Source: Nocardioidaceae bacterium
Lineage (GTDB): Bacteria; Actinomycetota; Actinomycetes; Propionibacteriales; Nocardioidaceae
NCBI GenBank assembly: GCA_013811715.1
Contig: JACCUS010000216.1
Span: forward strand, 1 to 25,430
Length of the DNA: 25,430 nt
Direction of reading: 5' to 3'
The notes under the pieces were generated by a model, which saw only the letters and a list, made by a program, of their open reading frames with translations, was not told the DNA's origin and ran no database searches. A program made the position numbers and the translations under genes. This document shows positions 7,081 to 14,910 of this stretch, piece by piece; the first letter of the stretch is position 1; each line of letters begins with the position of its first letter.

Positions 7081-8006
7081 CACGAGCCCAGCCGAGCCGG
7101 GACCTCCCGGAGCCCACGCGCCCAATCGGCCGCCGCGATCCGGGGCTTGCCCGGCGCCTGCACCTCGCCCAGCTCGACCGCATGGGTGCCGGTGCCGACC
7201 AGTGTTGCGCGCCTTCCGATCACCAGCTGTCCGGGAGCGAGGTCGGTCACCTCGGCGCGAAGCGAGACAGCCCCCAACTTCAACCGGCGACTCCCCCAGC
7301 GGGTCCAGGCGCCGGGCGCCGGGGTGCAGCCGCGGATGTGCCGGTCGACGCCGAACGCCGGGTCGGACCAGTCGACCTCGGCGTCGTCGACGGTCAACTT
7401 CGGTGCCAGCGAGACTCCGTCTTCGGGCTGCGGCCGCGCCTCGATGGTGCCGTCGTCGAGGCCGTCGAGGGTCGCCGCCAAGAGCCCGGCGCCGTGCTCG
7501 GCCAACCGCTGGAGAAGTGCTCCCGCCGTGTCGTCCGGGCGGATCGTCTCGGTGAGGCTGCCGTACGTCGGACCGGCGTCAAGCTGCTGCACGATCCGGA
7601 AGGTGGTGGCGCCGGTCACCTCGTCGCCCGCCATCAGCGCATGCTGCACGGGCGCCGCGCCCCGCCAGGCGGGAAGCAGCGAGAAGTGCAGGTTGACCCA
7701 GCCGCGCGGCGGTATGTCGAGCGCCTCCGGCGGGAGCAGTGCGCCGTACGCGACCACCGGGCAGGCATCGGGCGCCATCACGGTGAGCCGGGCCAAGAAG
7801 TCGGCGTCGCCGGGGCGGCGTGGTTTCAGCACCTCCAGCCCCGCGCCGACGGCGCGCTGCGCGACCGGGGACGGGGTGAGCCTGCGTCCTCGGCCCGCGG
7901 GCGCGTCTGGGCGGGTGACGACGGCGACCACCTCATGCCGACTGTCGAGCAGCGCGTCCAAGGAAGACAGCGCCGCCTTGGGCGTGCCGGCGAACACCAA
8001 CCGCAT
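7080..8006 (-). CDS. fmt: Methionyl-tRNA formyltransferase
   Basis: Formylates Met-tRNA(fMet) with 10-formyl-tetrahydrofolate, making the initiator tRNA. The 308-residue protein has MRLVFAGTPKAAL at the N-terminus, then the catalytic Asn105 and His107 in GWVNLHFSLLPAWRGAAPVQ, and Asp143 in QLDAGP. The smaller C-terminal domain (about 205-300) holds IRGCTPAPGAWT and KLGAV. Def, which removes the same formyl group after translation, is the gene just upstream (54-bp gap), and rsmB overlaps the 3' end. The start at ATG 8006 gives the exact family N-terminus although no strong ribosome binding site is visible. Confidence 0.96.
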   Translation of the reverse strand: MRLVFAGTPKAALSSLDALLDSRHEVVAVVTRPDAPAGRGRRLTPSPVAQRAVGAGLEVLKPRRPGDADFLARLTVMAPDACPVVAYGALLPPEALDIPPRGWVNLHFSLLPAWRGAAPVQHALMAGDEVTGATTFRIVQQLDAGPTYGSLTETIRPDDTAGALLQRLAEHGAGLLAATLDGLDDGTIEARPQPEDGVSLAPKLTVDDAEVDWSDPAFGVDRHIRGCTPAPGAWTRWGSRRLKLGAVSLRAEVTDLAPGQLVIGRRATLVGTGTHAVELGEVQAPGKPRIAAADWARGLREVPARLGS

Positions 8007-8060
8007 CGACTAGAGCCCGCCCGCCGAGACCGTGCGGGTAGAAACCGTGCCCGCCACGCC

Positions 8061-8606
8061 CTAGAAGCCCCGGCCGAACATCGGGTGTGGCGACTCCTTG
8101 ACGAGCGGGGCGCTCAGCCCGTTCCAGTCCGCCTCGCGGATCGCCTTCATCGCCGCCTTGCGGGTATCGGGGTCCAGCCGATCGACGAACAGCACACCGT
8201 CGAGGTGGTCGGTCTCATGCTGGATGCACCGGGCGAGCGTCTCGGTGCCCTCGATGACCACTGGGTCGCCGTACATGGTGAAGCCCTTGGCCACCACGCC
8301 GAGGGCGCGGGTGCAGTCGAAGGTCAGCCCGGGGATGGACAGGCAGCCCTCGTCACCGATCTGCGTCTCGTCGGTGAGGGTCAGCTCGGGGTTGATCAGG
8401 TGGCCGACCACGCCGTCGACGTTGTAGGTGAAAACTCGAAGTGCCACACCGACCTGCGGCGCGGCCAGGCCCGACCCCGGCGCCTCGAGCATCGTGTCGG
8501 TGAGGTCTTGCACCAGCGTCCGCAGCTGTTTGTCGAAGTCGACGACCGGGCTCGCGACGCTGCGCAGGACCGGGTCACCGAACAGCCGGATATCACGCAC
8601 AGACAA
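8061..8606 (-). CDS. def: Peptide deformylase
   Basis: Removes the N-formyl group from nascent proteins, using Fe2+ or Zn2+. All three family motifs are present: GSGLAAPQ (44-51), EGCLS (86-90, metal ligand Cys88) and HETDH (130-134, two His ligands and the catalytic Glu). The 181-residue length is typical of the longer actinobacterial type. The start is TTG at 8606, with GGAG eight bases before it; GTG at 8600 is a possible alternative that would remove two residues. It is followed by fmt, so the enzymes that add and remove formyl are made together. A hairpin at 8653-8682 separates it from priA. Confidence 0.95.
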   Translation of the reverse strand: MSVRDIRLFGDPVLRSVASPVVDFDKQLRTLVQDLTDTMLEAPGSGLAAPQVGVALRVFTYNVDGVVGHLINPELTLTDETQIGDEGCLSIPGLTFDCTRALGVVAKGFTMYGDPVVIEGTETLARCIQHETDHLDGVLFVDRLDPDTRKAAMKAIREADWNGLSAPLVKESPHPMFGRGF

Positions 8607-8652
8607 GGCTCGGGCTCCACACGTCGATCAGGGGACAGGGCGCGCCAAGTCT

Positions 8653-8682
8653 ATCGGGCGCTCGGTCAAGGGCGAGCCCGAT
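8653..8682 (-). terminator. Candidate terminator hairpin between priA and def
   Basis: Minus-strand ATCGGGCTCG pairs with CGAGC and CCGAT across an 8-nt loop (CCCTTGAC), with a 2-nt bulge in the right arm, giving ten base pairs. It begins 44 nt after the priA stop. No T-run follows, which is common for actinobacterial terminators. A TAGACT box follows immediately and could be the -10 of a def promoter, but no -35 stands at the correct distance. Confidence 0.45.
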
Positions 8683-8725
8683 CCAGGGCCACACAGTGCA
8701 CGGGAACGGTTTGCGACCCCCGCCT

Positions 8726-10753
8726 TCAGCCGAGGTCCGCCGGGTCGACCTGGACCCGGACAGGTGGGAGCTTGCGAGCGCTGCGGGCCGCCTGCAGGTG
8801 CTGCAGCGCCCGCGACAGGCCGGCGCCCCGCTCCCTGCCTGTTCGTACGACGATGCGCGCCCGGCCGTCCCCGATCTCGACCGGGCCCAGCACTTCCGCC
8901 TGCCGCGGCAGGTCGAGCGCGGCCATCACCTCGGCCACGGAGTCGGCGGGCCCGGTGACGGTGGCCAGTCTCGCCGCCGGAGTCAACCGGGCGGACTCAC
9001 GCCCGACCAGCTCGCGGGTGGCAAGGCCGACCGGGTCCCACCGCACCAGCGCCTGCAGCACCGGGTCGGCCGGGTCGCCGACGGCAACCACCCGGCCACC
9101 CTCCCCCGCCGACCGGACCAGCGCACCTATGTTGACCCAGCGGCGCATCGCCTCCTCGCTGGCCCGCAGTCCCGGCAGGCCCGAGGTCAGCCAGGTGTCG
9201 AGCAAGACAGCGGCGGCGTACCCGCTGTCGGCGTGCGGCTCGGCGCCGGGGGTGGCGACGACGACGGCCGGCTTGTCGGGGACCTCGTCGACGACGTGGT
9301 CGCCACCGGATGAGACGACCGTCGTCTGGGGGAAGGCGCGGCCCCACTCCTCCGCCGTACGCAGCGAGCCCACCACCGGCGCCCGCAGCTCGACGCCTCG
9401 ACAATGCTGGCACGACCACCCCTCCACAACCGCGCCGCACCAGCGGCAGCTCGGCGCCGCTCCGCCCCGCGGTCTGCCCAGCGGACCGATGCACCGCACG
9501 CACCGCGCCGGTTGGCGGCACCGCGAGCAAGCGAGCGCGGGCTGGTAACCGTATCGCGGCACATGCACGAGCACCGGCCCGGTGACCAAGGCGTCGCGCA
9601 CCACCTCGAAGACGCGGCGAGGCATCCGAGCGGTGCCAACGGAGCTATCTCGCTCTAGCTCCCGGTCGCTCTCCCCGGCCACGTGGATCTGCGGCGCAGA
9701 CTCGCGCAACCGACTGCGTGGCGGCGCCAGACTGACCGCCCACCCCGACTCGACCAGCGCCTGGCCCTCGACCGACCGGCCGTGACCACCGATCAGCGCC
9801 GCTGTCTGCTCCTGGAACGCCCGCAGCAGCAACACCTCGCGTGCATGCGGGTACGGTGCCCGCGGCTCGGCGTGGAGGTCGTCACCGTCGTCCCAGACCG
9901 CCACCAGGCCGAGCCGCCGGACTGGCGCGAAGGCCGCCGCCCTGGTGCCGACGACGATCTGCGCCCGGCCGCGCGACGCCGCTAGGAAAGCTCGGTAACG
10001 GGAGGCCGGCCCGAGATCGGCAGTGAGCACGATGTGTGCGTCGCCACCTAGCAGCGCGGTCACCGCCGCGCCCAGGCGGGTGGCGTCGCGGGAGCTCGGC
10101 ACGCACAGGATGCTGCCGCGCCCCGAGCGCAACGTGGCCGCGGCCGCGGCTGCGAGCTGGCCCTCCCAATCCGCCCCCGGCAGGGCCTGCCACACCGCTC
10201 TCGGTCCCTGTCGGTCGGCCAGCCGGGCGACCATCGCCGCGCCGCCGACCTCGGCCGACCAGCGCCCCATCAGGTGCTCCAGCGGTACGTCGAGGCGCGC
10301 CTGGGTCGGCTTCGAATCCTCGGCCTCGACCCGGGCATGTCGCGGCGGCACCGCCAACCGCAACACGTCGGCCAGGCTGCCCGCGTACCGGTCGGCCACG
10401 AGCCGGGCCACCGCCGCCACCTCGGGCGTCAGCACAGGCTCCGCCGACACCACCCGGCGCAGCGGCGACAGCCGGCCAGGGTGCTCGGTGTCGGCCACCC
10501 GATCGAGCACGAACCCGTCGACGTCGCGACCGGCGAACCGCACCTTCACCCGACACCCCGGAGCCACCTGTTGGTGCATCGGCTCGGTCACGAGGTAGTC
10601 GAAGGGCCGGTCCAGGTGCGCCAGCGGCAGGTCGACGGCGACCCGGGCGATCGGAAGCTCCGGGGCTGCCACAGCGACCGGCTTGGGCGTCCCTCTGCGA
10701 ACCCGCGACCTGAGCAACGCCAGCTGCCCTTGGGTCGAACTCTGTTCTGCCAT
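8726..10753 (-). CDS. priA: Primosomal protein N' (PriA), actinobacterial form without a working helicase motor
   Basis: PriA recognises stalled forks and starts primosome assembly. This 675-residue protein has the N-terminal 3'-DNA-binding domain (IARVAVDLPLAHLDRPFDYLVT, then GCRVKVRFAGRDVDGFV) and the zinc-binding block CSRCRQPARCVRC ... CRWCGAVVEGWSCQHC with eight cysteines. The C-terminal region is also recognisable. The helicase part is decayed: the P-loop position reads TLRSGRGSILCVPSSRD without GKT, and the Walker B/DEAH position reads VAVWDDGDDLHAEPRAPYPHAREV. The same loss is known across actinobacteria, where the protein is thought to act as a structural loader. The frame is open upstream to 11773, but that is antisense-like sequence in metK; ATG 10753 gives the right N-terminus. 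Upstream lies a 92-bp gap after metK. Confidence 0.93.
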   Translation of the reverse strand: MAEQSSTQGQLALLRSRVRRGTPKPVAVAAPELPIARVAVDLPLAHLDRPFDYLVTEPMHQQVAPGCRVKVRFAGRDVDGFVLDRVADTEHPGRLSPLRRVVSAEPVLTPEVAAVARLVADRYAGSLADVLRLAVPPRHARVEAEDSKPTQARLDVPLEHLMGRWSAEVGGAAMVARLADRQGPRAVWQALPGADWEGQLAAAAAATLRSGRGSILCVPSSRDATRLGAAVTALLGGDAHIVLTADLGPASRYRAFLAASRGRAQIVVGTRAAAFAPVRRLGLVAVWDDGDDLHAEPRAPYPHAREVLLLRAFQEQTAALIGGHGRSVEGQALVESGWAVSLAPPRSRLRESAPQIHVAGESDRELERDSSVGTARMPRRVFEVVRDALVTGPVLVHVPRYGYQPALACSRCRQPARCVRCIGPLGRPRGGAAPSCRWCGAVVEGWSCQHCRGVELRAPVVGSLRTAEEWGRAFPQTTVVSSGGDHVVDEVPDKPAVVVATPGAEPHADSGYAAAVLLDTWLTSGLPGLRASEEAMRRWVNIGALVRSAGEGGRVVAVGDPADPVLQALVRWDPVGLATRELVGRESARLTPAARLATVTGPADSVAEVMAALDLPRQAEVLGPVEIGDGRARIVVRTGRERGAGLSRALQHLQAARSARKLPPVRVQVDPADLG

Positions 10754-10845
10754 GACCCGACAAGTTCTACCAGCCTCCACCGACGGTCGTGGCCCTCGTC
10801 CACAGCACCCCTGACGTCTGTGGCGGGCCAGGTGACCCGAGATGG

Positions 10846-12039
10846 TCAGGCGCCGATGGCGGCCTTCAGGGATTCGACCCGGTCGGTGCGCTCCCAGGTG
10901 AAGTCCGGCAGCTCGCGCCCGAAGTGGCCGTAGGCCGCTGTGGCCGCGTAGATCGGCCGGAGCAGGTCCAGGTCGCGGATGAGCGCGGCCGGCCGCAGGT
11001 CGAAGACGTCGAGCACGGCGCGGCGGATCGTCTCCACGGGCGCCCGCTCCGTGCCAAAGCACTCCACGTAGAAGCCCACCGGATGCGCCTTGCCGATCGC
11101 GTACGCCACCTGCACCTCGCACCGGCGCGCCAGCCCGGCGGCGACGACGTTCTTGGCGACCCAGCGCATCGCGTACGCCGCCGACCGGTCCACCTTCGAG
11201 GGATCCTTGCCGCTGAACGCCCCACCGCCGTGGCGGGCCATGCCGCCGTACGTGTCGATGATGATCTTCCGCCCGGTCAGCCCCGCGTCGCCCATCGGCC
11301 CCCCGATCTCGAACCGACCAGTCGGGTTGACGAGCAGCCGGTAGCCGCTGGAGTCGATGTCGAAGCTGGTCAGCACCTCGTCGACGACGTGCTTCCTCAC
11401 GTCCGGCGCCAGCATCGCGTCGAGGTCGATGTCGGCGGCATGCTGGCTGGACACCACGATGGTGTCGATGCGCGCGGGCCTGTCGCCGTCGTACTCGATC
11501 GTCACCTGCGTCTTGCCGTCCGGCCGCAGGTACGCCATCGTGCCGTCCCGGCGGGCCGCCGACAGCCGCTCGGCCAGCCGGTGCGCGATCGTGATCGGCA
11601 ACGGCATCAACTCCGGCGTGTCGTCGCAGGCGTAGCCGAACATGAGTCCCTGGTCTCCGGCGCCCTGCCGGTCGAGGGGGTCGGTGGACTTGTCGTGCCG
11701 CTCCTCGTAGGCGTCGTCGACGCCGGCGGCGATGTCGCGCGACTGCGACCCGATGCACACCTGCACCCCGCACGACGCGCCGTCGAAGCCCTTCTTGGAG
11801 GAGTCGTAGCCGATCCGCAGCACCCGGGCGCGCACGATGTCTGCGATCGGCACGTAGGCCGTCGTCGTCACCTCGCCCGCGACCACCACCAGGCCGGTCG
11901 TGACAAGGGTCTCGACGGCCACCCGGCTGCGCGGGTCCTGCTCGAGCAGCGCGTCGAGCACCGAGTCGCTGATCTGGTCGGCGATCTTGTCGGGGTGGCC
12001 TTCGGTGACGGACTCAGACGTGAAGTAGCGGCCTGCCAA
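10846..12039 (-). CDS. metK: S-adenosylmethionine synthase
   Basis: Makes AdoMet from methionine and ATP, releasing phosphate and pyrophosphate; a cytoplasmic tetramer that supplies, among others, the neighbouring RsmB methyltransferase. Visible are SVTEGHPDKIADQISD (His15, Asp17), GAGDQGLMFGYACD (126-139), and GGGAFSGKDPSKVDRS, the phosphate loop. I choose a TTG start at 12039: AGGAGA lies five bases upstream, and the protein then begins LAGRYFTSESVTEGHPDK as in relatives, 397 residues. The open frame reaches 12126, but that segment is the untranslated leader with a hairpin. No SAM-riboswitch consensus was recognised. It is separated from coaBC by 208 bp and so probably has its own promoter. 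Confidence 0.95.
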   Translation of the reverse strand: MAGRYFTSESVTEGHPDKIADQISDSVLDALLEQDPRSRVAVETLVTTGLVVVAGEVTTTAYVPIADIVRARVLRIGYDSSKKGFDGASCGVQVCIGSQSRDIAAGVDDAYEERHDKSTDPLDRQGAGDQGLMFGYACDDTPELMPLPITIAHRLAERLSAARRDGTMAYLRPDGKTQVTIEYDGDRPARIDTIVVSSQHAADIDLDAMLAPDVRKHVVDEVLTSFDIDSSGYRLLVNPTGRFEIGGPMGDAGLTGRKIIIDTYGGMARHGGGAFSGKDPSKVDRSAAYAMRWVAKNVVAAGLARRCEVQVAYAIGKAHPVGFYVECFGTERAPVETIRRAVLDVFDLRPAALIRDLDLLRPIYAATAAYGHFGRELPDFTWERTDRVESLKAAIGA

Positions 12040-12061
12040 CGCACTCTCCTCGAAGCGGGGA

Positions 12062-12080
12062 CGCCGCAGAGTTTGCGGCG
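12062..12080 (-). promoter_or_regulatory. Hairpin in the metK leader
   Basis: CGCCGCA-AACTC-TGCGGCG is a perfect 7-bp stem with a 5-nt loop, extendable by a G-T pair. It ends 12 nt before the AGGAGA ribosome binding site of metK (12050-12045). A TACCCT sequence upstream (12095-12090 on the minus strand) is a possible -10, but I find no matching -35. The hairpin may stabilise the mRNA or control initiation at the TTG start; there is no T-run to suggest termination. Confidence 0.4.
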
Positions 12081-12153
12081 CTGGGCTAAGGGTATCTTCC
12101 CGGCCTCCCCAGCCTGGGAACACCACCGTTGAGCTCGGCCACGTCCGCCACCC

Positions 12154-12174
12154 CGCCCGGGACGTTGTCGGGCG
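12154..12174 (-). terminator. Candidate hairpin terminator after coaBC
   Basis: CGCCCG (read 12174-12169 on the minus strand) pairs perfectly with CGGGCG (12159-12154) around a 9-nt loop, about 75 nt after the coaBC stop. No T-run follows. It lies in the 208-bp gap before metK, which fits an end of the upstream transcript and an independent start for metK. Confidence 0.35.
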
Positions 12175-12247
12175 CGACGATCCGACGGAGGCGGGGCTGC
12201 TACCCCCCAGTGGTCGGAGCGTTGGACCCGGTTGTCGGTCTGCTCCG

Positions 12248-13528
12248 TCAGCGAGGCGTGGCGGGCAACCTGGCGGTGACGGAGTCCCAGATCACGTGCG
12301 CGAGCGCCGTCTTCGACCCGCGATCGACGACCTGCTCGGAGCCGTCGGCGCCCAAGATGACGGCCGAGTTGTCGTCCGCGCCGAAGACAGCTCCTCCGCC
12401 CACGTCGTTGACCACCAGAAGGTCACAGCCCTTGCGGGAGAGCTTCGCCCTGGCGTGGTCCAACACGTCGCCGGTGTCGTCCCCGGTCTCGGCGGCGAAG
12501 CCGACGAGCAGCGGAGTGCTCCGTCCGGCGCCGCGGGCGATCGCCAGCTCGGCCAAGATGTCGGGGTTCTCGAGCAGCTCGAGCCTCGGCGGCTGCTGGC
12601 CCACGCGCTTCTTGATCTTGTGTCCGGCCGGGCTCGTGGGGCGGAAGTCGGCCGGCGCCGCCGCCATGACCACGGCGTCTGCGTCCTGACCTGCCGCCGT
12701 CACCGCGTCTCGCATCTGCATCGCCGACGTCACGTTGACCAGCATGGCCCCGGCTGGGTCGGGCAGCTCGACGTTGGCCGCCACCAACGTCACATCGGCG
12801 CCACGCGCGACCGCCGTCCGCGCCAGCGCGTACCCCTGCTTACCCGAGGACCGGTTCCCGAGGAAGCGGACCGGGTCGAGGTACTCACGCGTGCCGCCCG
12901 CCGAAACGACCACCCGGCGCCCGGCCAGGTCAGGAGCCGTCGCCGCCGCGCCACGCCCGAGCACATCGACGGCCACCGCGAAGATCTCCGCCGCCTCCGG
13001 GAGCCGGCCCGGGCCGGTGTCGACGCCGGTCAGCCGGCCGTAGGCGGGCTCGACCACGATCGAGTCTCGGCCCCGCAGGGTTGCCACGTTGGCCCGGGTC
13101 GCGGGGTGCTCCCACATCTCCGTGTGCATGGCGGGTGCGAAGACCACCGGGCAACGGGCGGTCAGCAAGGTTCCGGTGAGCAGGTCGTCGGCGCGGCCGT
13201 GCGCCGCTTTCGCGATCAGGTCGGCCGTCGCCGGCGCGACCACCACCAGGTCGGCCTGCCGGCCGAGGTGCACGTGTCGGACACCGGCCACGTCGTCGAA
13301 CATGTCCGTGCTCACCGGCTTGCCGGACAGGGCCTCCCAGGTGGCCGCCCCAACGAACTTCAAGGCTGCCGCCGTCGGCACGACCGTGACGTCGTGGCCG
13401 GACTCGGTGAATCGGCGAAGCAGCTCACACGCCTTGTAGGCAGCGATGCCGCCGCCCACGCCGAGAACGACCCGAGGGCGGCTTCCGGCTGCGGCAGCGG
13501 CTGTGGAGGACTCCGGGGACGCGTCCAT
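12248..13528 (-). CDS. coaBC: Bifunctional phosphopantothenoylcysteine decarboxylase / phosphopantothenate-cysteine ligase
   Basis: Two successive steps of coenzyme A synthesis in one 426-residue protein. The N-terminal CoaC half is a flavoprotein of the HFCD family: VVLGVGGGIAAYKA (20-33), RHVHLGRQADLVVVAPATADLIAKAAHGRADDLL with the catalytic His (85), and APAMHTEMW. The C-terminal CoaB half begins near 203 with RRVVVSAGGTREYLDPVRFLGNRSSGKQG and has the KIKK lysine motif that contacts the acyl-cytidylate. As usual in actinobacteria the PAMN loop reads PAMH. The ATG at 13528 adds a 17-residue Ala/Ser-rich lead before the first strand. It lies 24 bp after rpoZ, so the two are probably co-transcribed. 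Confidence 0.95.
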   Translation of the reverse strand: MDASPESSTAAAAAGSRPRVVLGVGGGIAAYKACELLRRFTESGHDVTVVPTAAALKFVGAATWEALSGKPVSTDMFDDVAGVRHVHLGRQADLVVVAPATADLIAKAAHGRADDLLTGTLLTARCPVVFAPAMHTEMWEHPATRANVATLRGRDSIVVEPAYGRLTGVDTGPGRLPEAAEIFAVAVDVLGRGAAATAPDLAGRRVVVSAGGTREYLDPVRFLGNRSSGKQGYALARTAVARGADVTLVAANVELPDPAGAMLVNVTSAMQMRDAVTAAGQDADAVVMAAAPADFRPTSPAGHKIKKRVGQQPPRLELLENPDILAELAIARGAGRSTPLLVGFAAETGDDTGDVLDHARAKLSRKGCDLLVVNDVGGGAVFGADDNSAVILGADGSEQVVDRGSKTALAHVIWDSVTARLPATPR

Positions 13529-13552
13529 CGGCGTAGGCGATCCGAGCCGAGG

Positions 13553-13825
13553 TCAGGCCTCCTCGGGCTCGATGTCCTCGACGGTCAGCAGGTCGGCGTT
13601 GATCTCGCGCAGCGCGATCGACAACGGCTTCTCCTGGACGTGGGTCTCCACAAGCGGGCCGACGTACTCGAGCAGGCCCTCCCCGAGCTGGGAGTAGTAG
13701 GCATTGATCTGACGTGCGCGCTTGGCCGAGTACAAGACGAGCTTGTACTTGGAGTCGGTCTTCGTGAGCAGTTCGTCGATCGGAGGGTTGGTGATCCCCT
13801 CAGCAACAGGCAGGGTGCCGGACAC
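13553..13825 (-). CDS. rpoZ: DNA-directed RNA polymerase subunit omega
   Basis: Small subunit that helps assembly of the beta-prime subunit into RNA polymerase. The 90-residue protein has PPIDELLTKTDSKYKLVLYSAKRARQIN (14-41), the conserved omega core, then an actinobacterial extension LGEGLLEYVGPLVETHVQEKPLSIALREI and an acidic tail. The start is GTG 13825, with GAGGAC five bases upstream, 13 bp after the gmk stop. The gmk-rpoZ-coaBC order is widely conserved, and the tight spacing suggests one transcript with mihF. Nothing unusual was seen. Confidence 0.96.
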   Translation of the reverse strand: MSGTLPVAEGITNPPIDELLTKTDSKYKLVLYSAKRARQINAYYSQLGEGLLEYVGPLVETHVQEKPLSIALREINADLLTVEDIEPEEA

Positions 13826-13838
13826 GCAAAGTCCTCAT

Positions 13839-14492
13839 TCACTCGGTTGGGGGCGGCTCAGCCGGCTTGGGCTCGGTCGGGCCTGAGCGGGACGAGGCAG
13901 CCCGCAGGCTACCACCCATCAAGCCTACCAACTCTTCCGCCGCGGCGTGAACTGCGGTGTTCACCACCGTCACGTCGAACTCGGGCTCGGCTGCCATCTC
14001 CCGTACGGCGGTCTCGAGCCTCCTGACGCGCTGCTCGTCCGACTCGGTGCCCCGGCCGACGAGCCGTCGTACCAGCTCCTCCCACGACGGCGGCGCCAAG
14101 AAGACGAACAACGCGTCGGGCATCGACTCACGGACCTGCCGAGCGCCCTGCAGGTCGATCTCCAACAGCGCCAGCCGGCCTTCTGCGACCGCTTCATCGA
14201 CCGGGACGCGCGGCGTTCCATAGCGCGCTGTCTGGTGGACCACCGCCCACTCGAGCAGCTCGTCACGCTCGACCAGCTCGTCGAACCGGCGGTCGTCGAC
14301 GAAGCCGTAGTGCACCCCGTCCACTTCGCCGGGGCGAGGCGGACGGGTGGTCACCGAGACCGAGATCCACACCTCGGGGTGGCGTTTGCGGATCGCTGCG
14401 GAGACCGACCCCTTGCCGACGGCGGTGGGGCCGGCTAGCACCGTCAACCGACTGGGCCGCGGCGCCGCCGACGGGTCAGGAGCGGCGCCCAA
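13839..14492 (-). CDS. gmk: Guanylate kinase
   Basis: Phosphorylates GMP to GDP with ATP. The P-loop AGPTAVGKGSVSAAI (20-34) is followed by SVSVTTRPPRPGEVDGVHYGFV, the GMP-binding segment, then LLEWAVVHQTARYGTP and LLEIDLQGARQVR, and the lid region RLVGRGTESDEQRVRRL. The residues after about 195 form a Ser/Pro/Glu-rich tail not needed for the fold. No ATG exists in frame near the N-terminus: TTG 14492, 17 bp inside the end of mihF, gives 217 residues. A second TTG sixteen codons further on would start only a few residues before the P-loop. The ribosome binding site is weak for both, so initiation may depend on ribosomes leaving mihF. Confidence 0.93.
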   Translation of the reverse strand: MGAAPDPSAAPRPSRLTVLAGPTAVGKGSVSAAIRKRHPEVWISVSVTTRPPRPGEVDGVHYGFVDDRRFDELVERDELLEWAVVHQTARYGTPRVPVDEAVAEGRLALLEIDLQGARQVRESMPDALFVFLAPPSWEELVRRLVGRGTESDEQRVRRLETAVREMAAEPEFDVTVVNTAVHAAAEELVGLMGGSLRAASSRSGPTEPKPAEPPPTE

Positions 14493-14796
14493 ATTCGCGC
14501 TCGAGCGCCGCGAGCTGGTTAACGCCGAGCCCCCGAACCCGGCGTGACTCGGAGATCCCGATCCGCTCCATCACATGGCGTGCGCGGACCTTGCCGAGCC
14601 CCGGCATCGCCTGCAGGAGGTCGAGCACCTTCATCTTGCCGACGACCTCGTTGTCGTGGCCGTTCCTCAAGACGTCGGAGAGGGAGGCCCCCGAGTGCTT
14701 GAGGCGGTTCTTCACCTCGGCCCGCTCTCGGCGCACCTTCGCTGCCTTGTCCAGCGCAGCGCGGCGTTGTTCAGGGGTCAACTCTGGCACGGCCAC
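14476..14796 (-). CDS. mihF: Actinobacterial integration host factor MihF
   Basis: A small nucleoid-associated DNA-binding protein, unrelated to the alpha/beta IHF of E. coli, needed for phage integration and chromosome organisation in mycobacteria and Streptomyces. The 106-residue protein has a basic N-terminal helix (EQRRAALDKAAKVRRERAEVKNRLK), the very conserved HSGASLSDVL, and a helix-two-turn-helix core (GKMKVLDLLQAMPGLGKVRARHVMERIGI), ending in RRVRGLGVNQLAALEREFG. The GTG at 14796 follows GAGGT with normal spacing; a second GTG two codons on is possible. The gene overlaps gmk by 17 bp. Its place between the pyr genes and gmk is the usual actinobacterial arrangement. Confidence 0.95.
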   Translation of the reverse strand: MAVPELTPEQRRAALDKAAKVRRERAEVKNRLKHSGASLSDVLRNGHDNEVVGKMKVLDLLQAMPGLGKVRARHVMERIGISESRRVRGLGVNQLAALEREFGRRS

Positions 14797-14856
14797 GGCA
14801 TCTACCTCAGTGCTTCGTCGATCTGGTGCCCGGACTTACTTGGGGTCAACCCTTGG

Positions 14857-14873
14857 AGGATCGCAGCGATCCT
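14857..14873 (-). terminator. Short perfect hairpin between the secreted-protein gene and mihF
   Basis: AGGATCG-CTG-CGATCCT (minus strand) is a 7-bp stem with a 3-nt loop, starting 38 nt after the stop at 14911. TTGACC follows eight bases later and could be the -35 of mihF, though no good -10 is found at 17-18 bp. The likely meaning is an end of the upstream transcript and a fresh start for mihF. Confidence 0.4.
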
Positions 14874-14910
14874 TCTCGAGCGGCGGTGGGTCGCTCCTCA
14901 CCATAACGGG

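Noticed and set aside
8647..8670. def promoter TTGACC with TAGACT
   Set aside because: The two hexamers are only 10 bp apart, too close for a housekeeping sigma factor, and TTGACC lies within the hairpin loop and arm.
7182..9548. Plus-strand open frame of 788 codons
   Set aside because: It lies antisense to fmt, def and priA, which have clear catalytic motifs. Its translation is rich in Arg, Gly and Ala with no domain, a typical product of GC-rich third positions.
8726..11773. A 1015-residue protein ending as PriA
   Set aside because: The first 340 residues read through metK in another frame. The PriA N-terminus begins at ATG 10753.
12040..12247. SAM riboswitch ahead of metK
   Set aside because: I could not match the conserved cores of SAM-I, SAM-II or SAM-IV; only a simple hairpin is visible.
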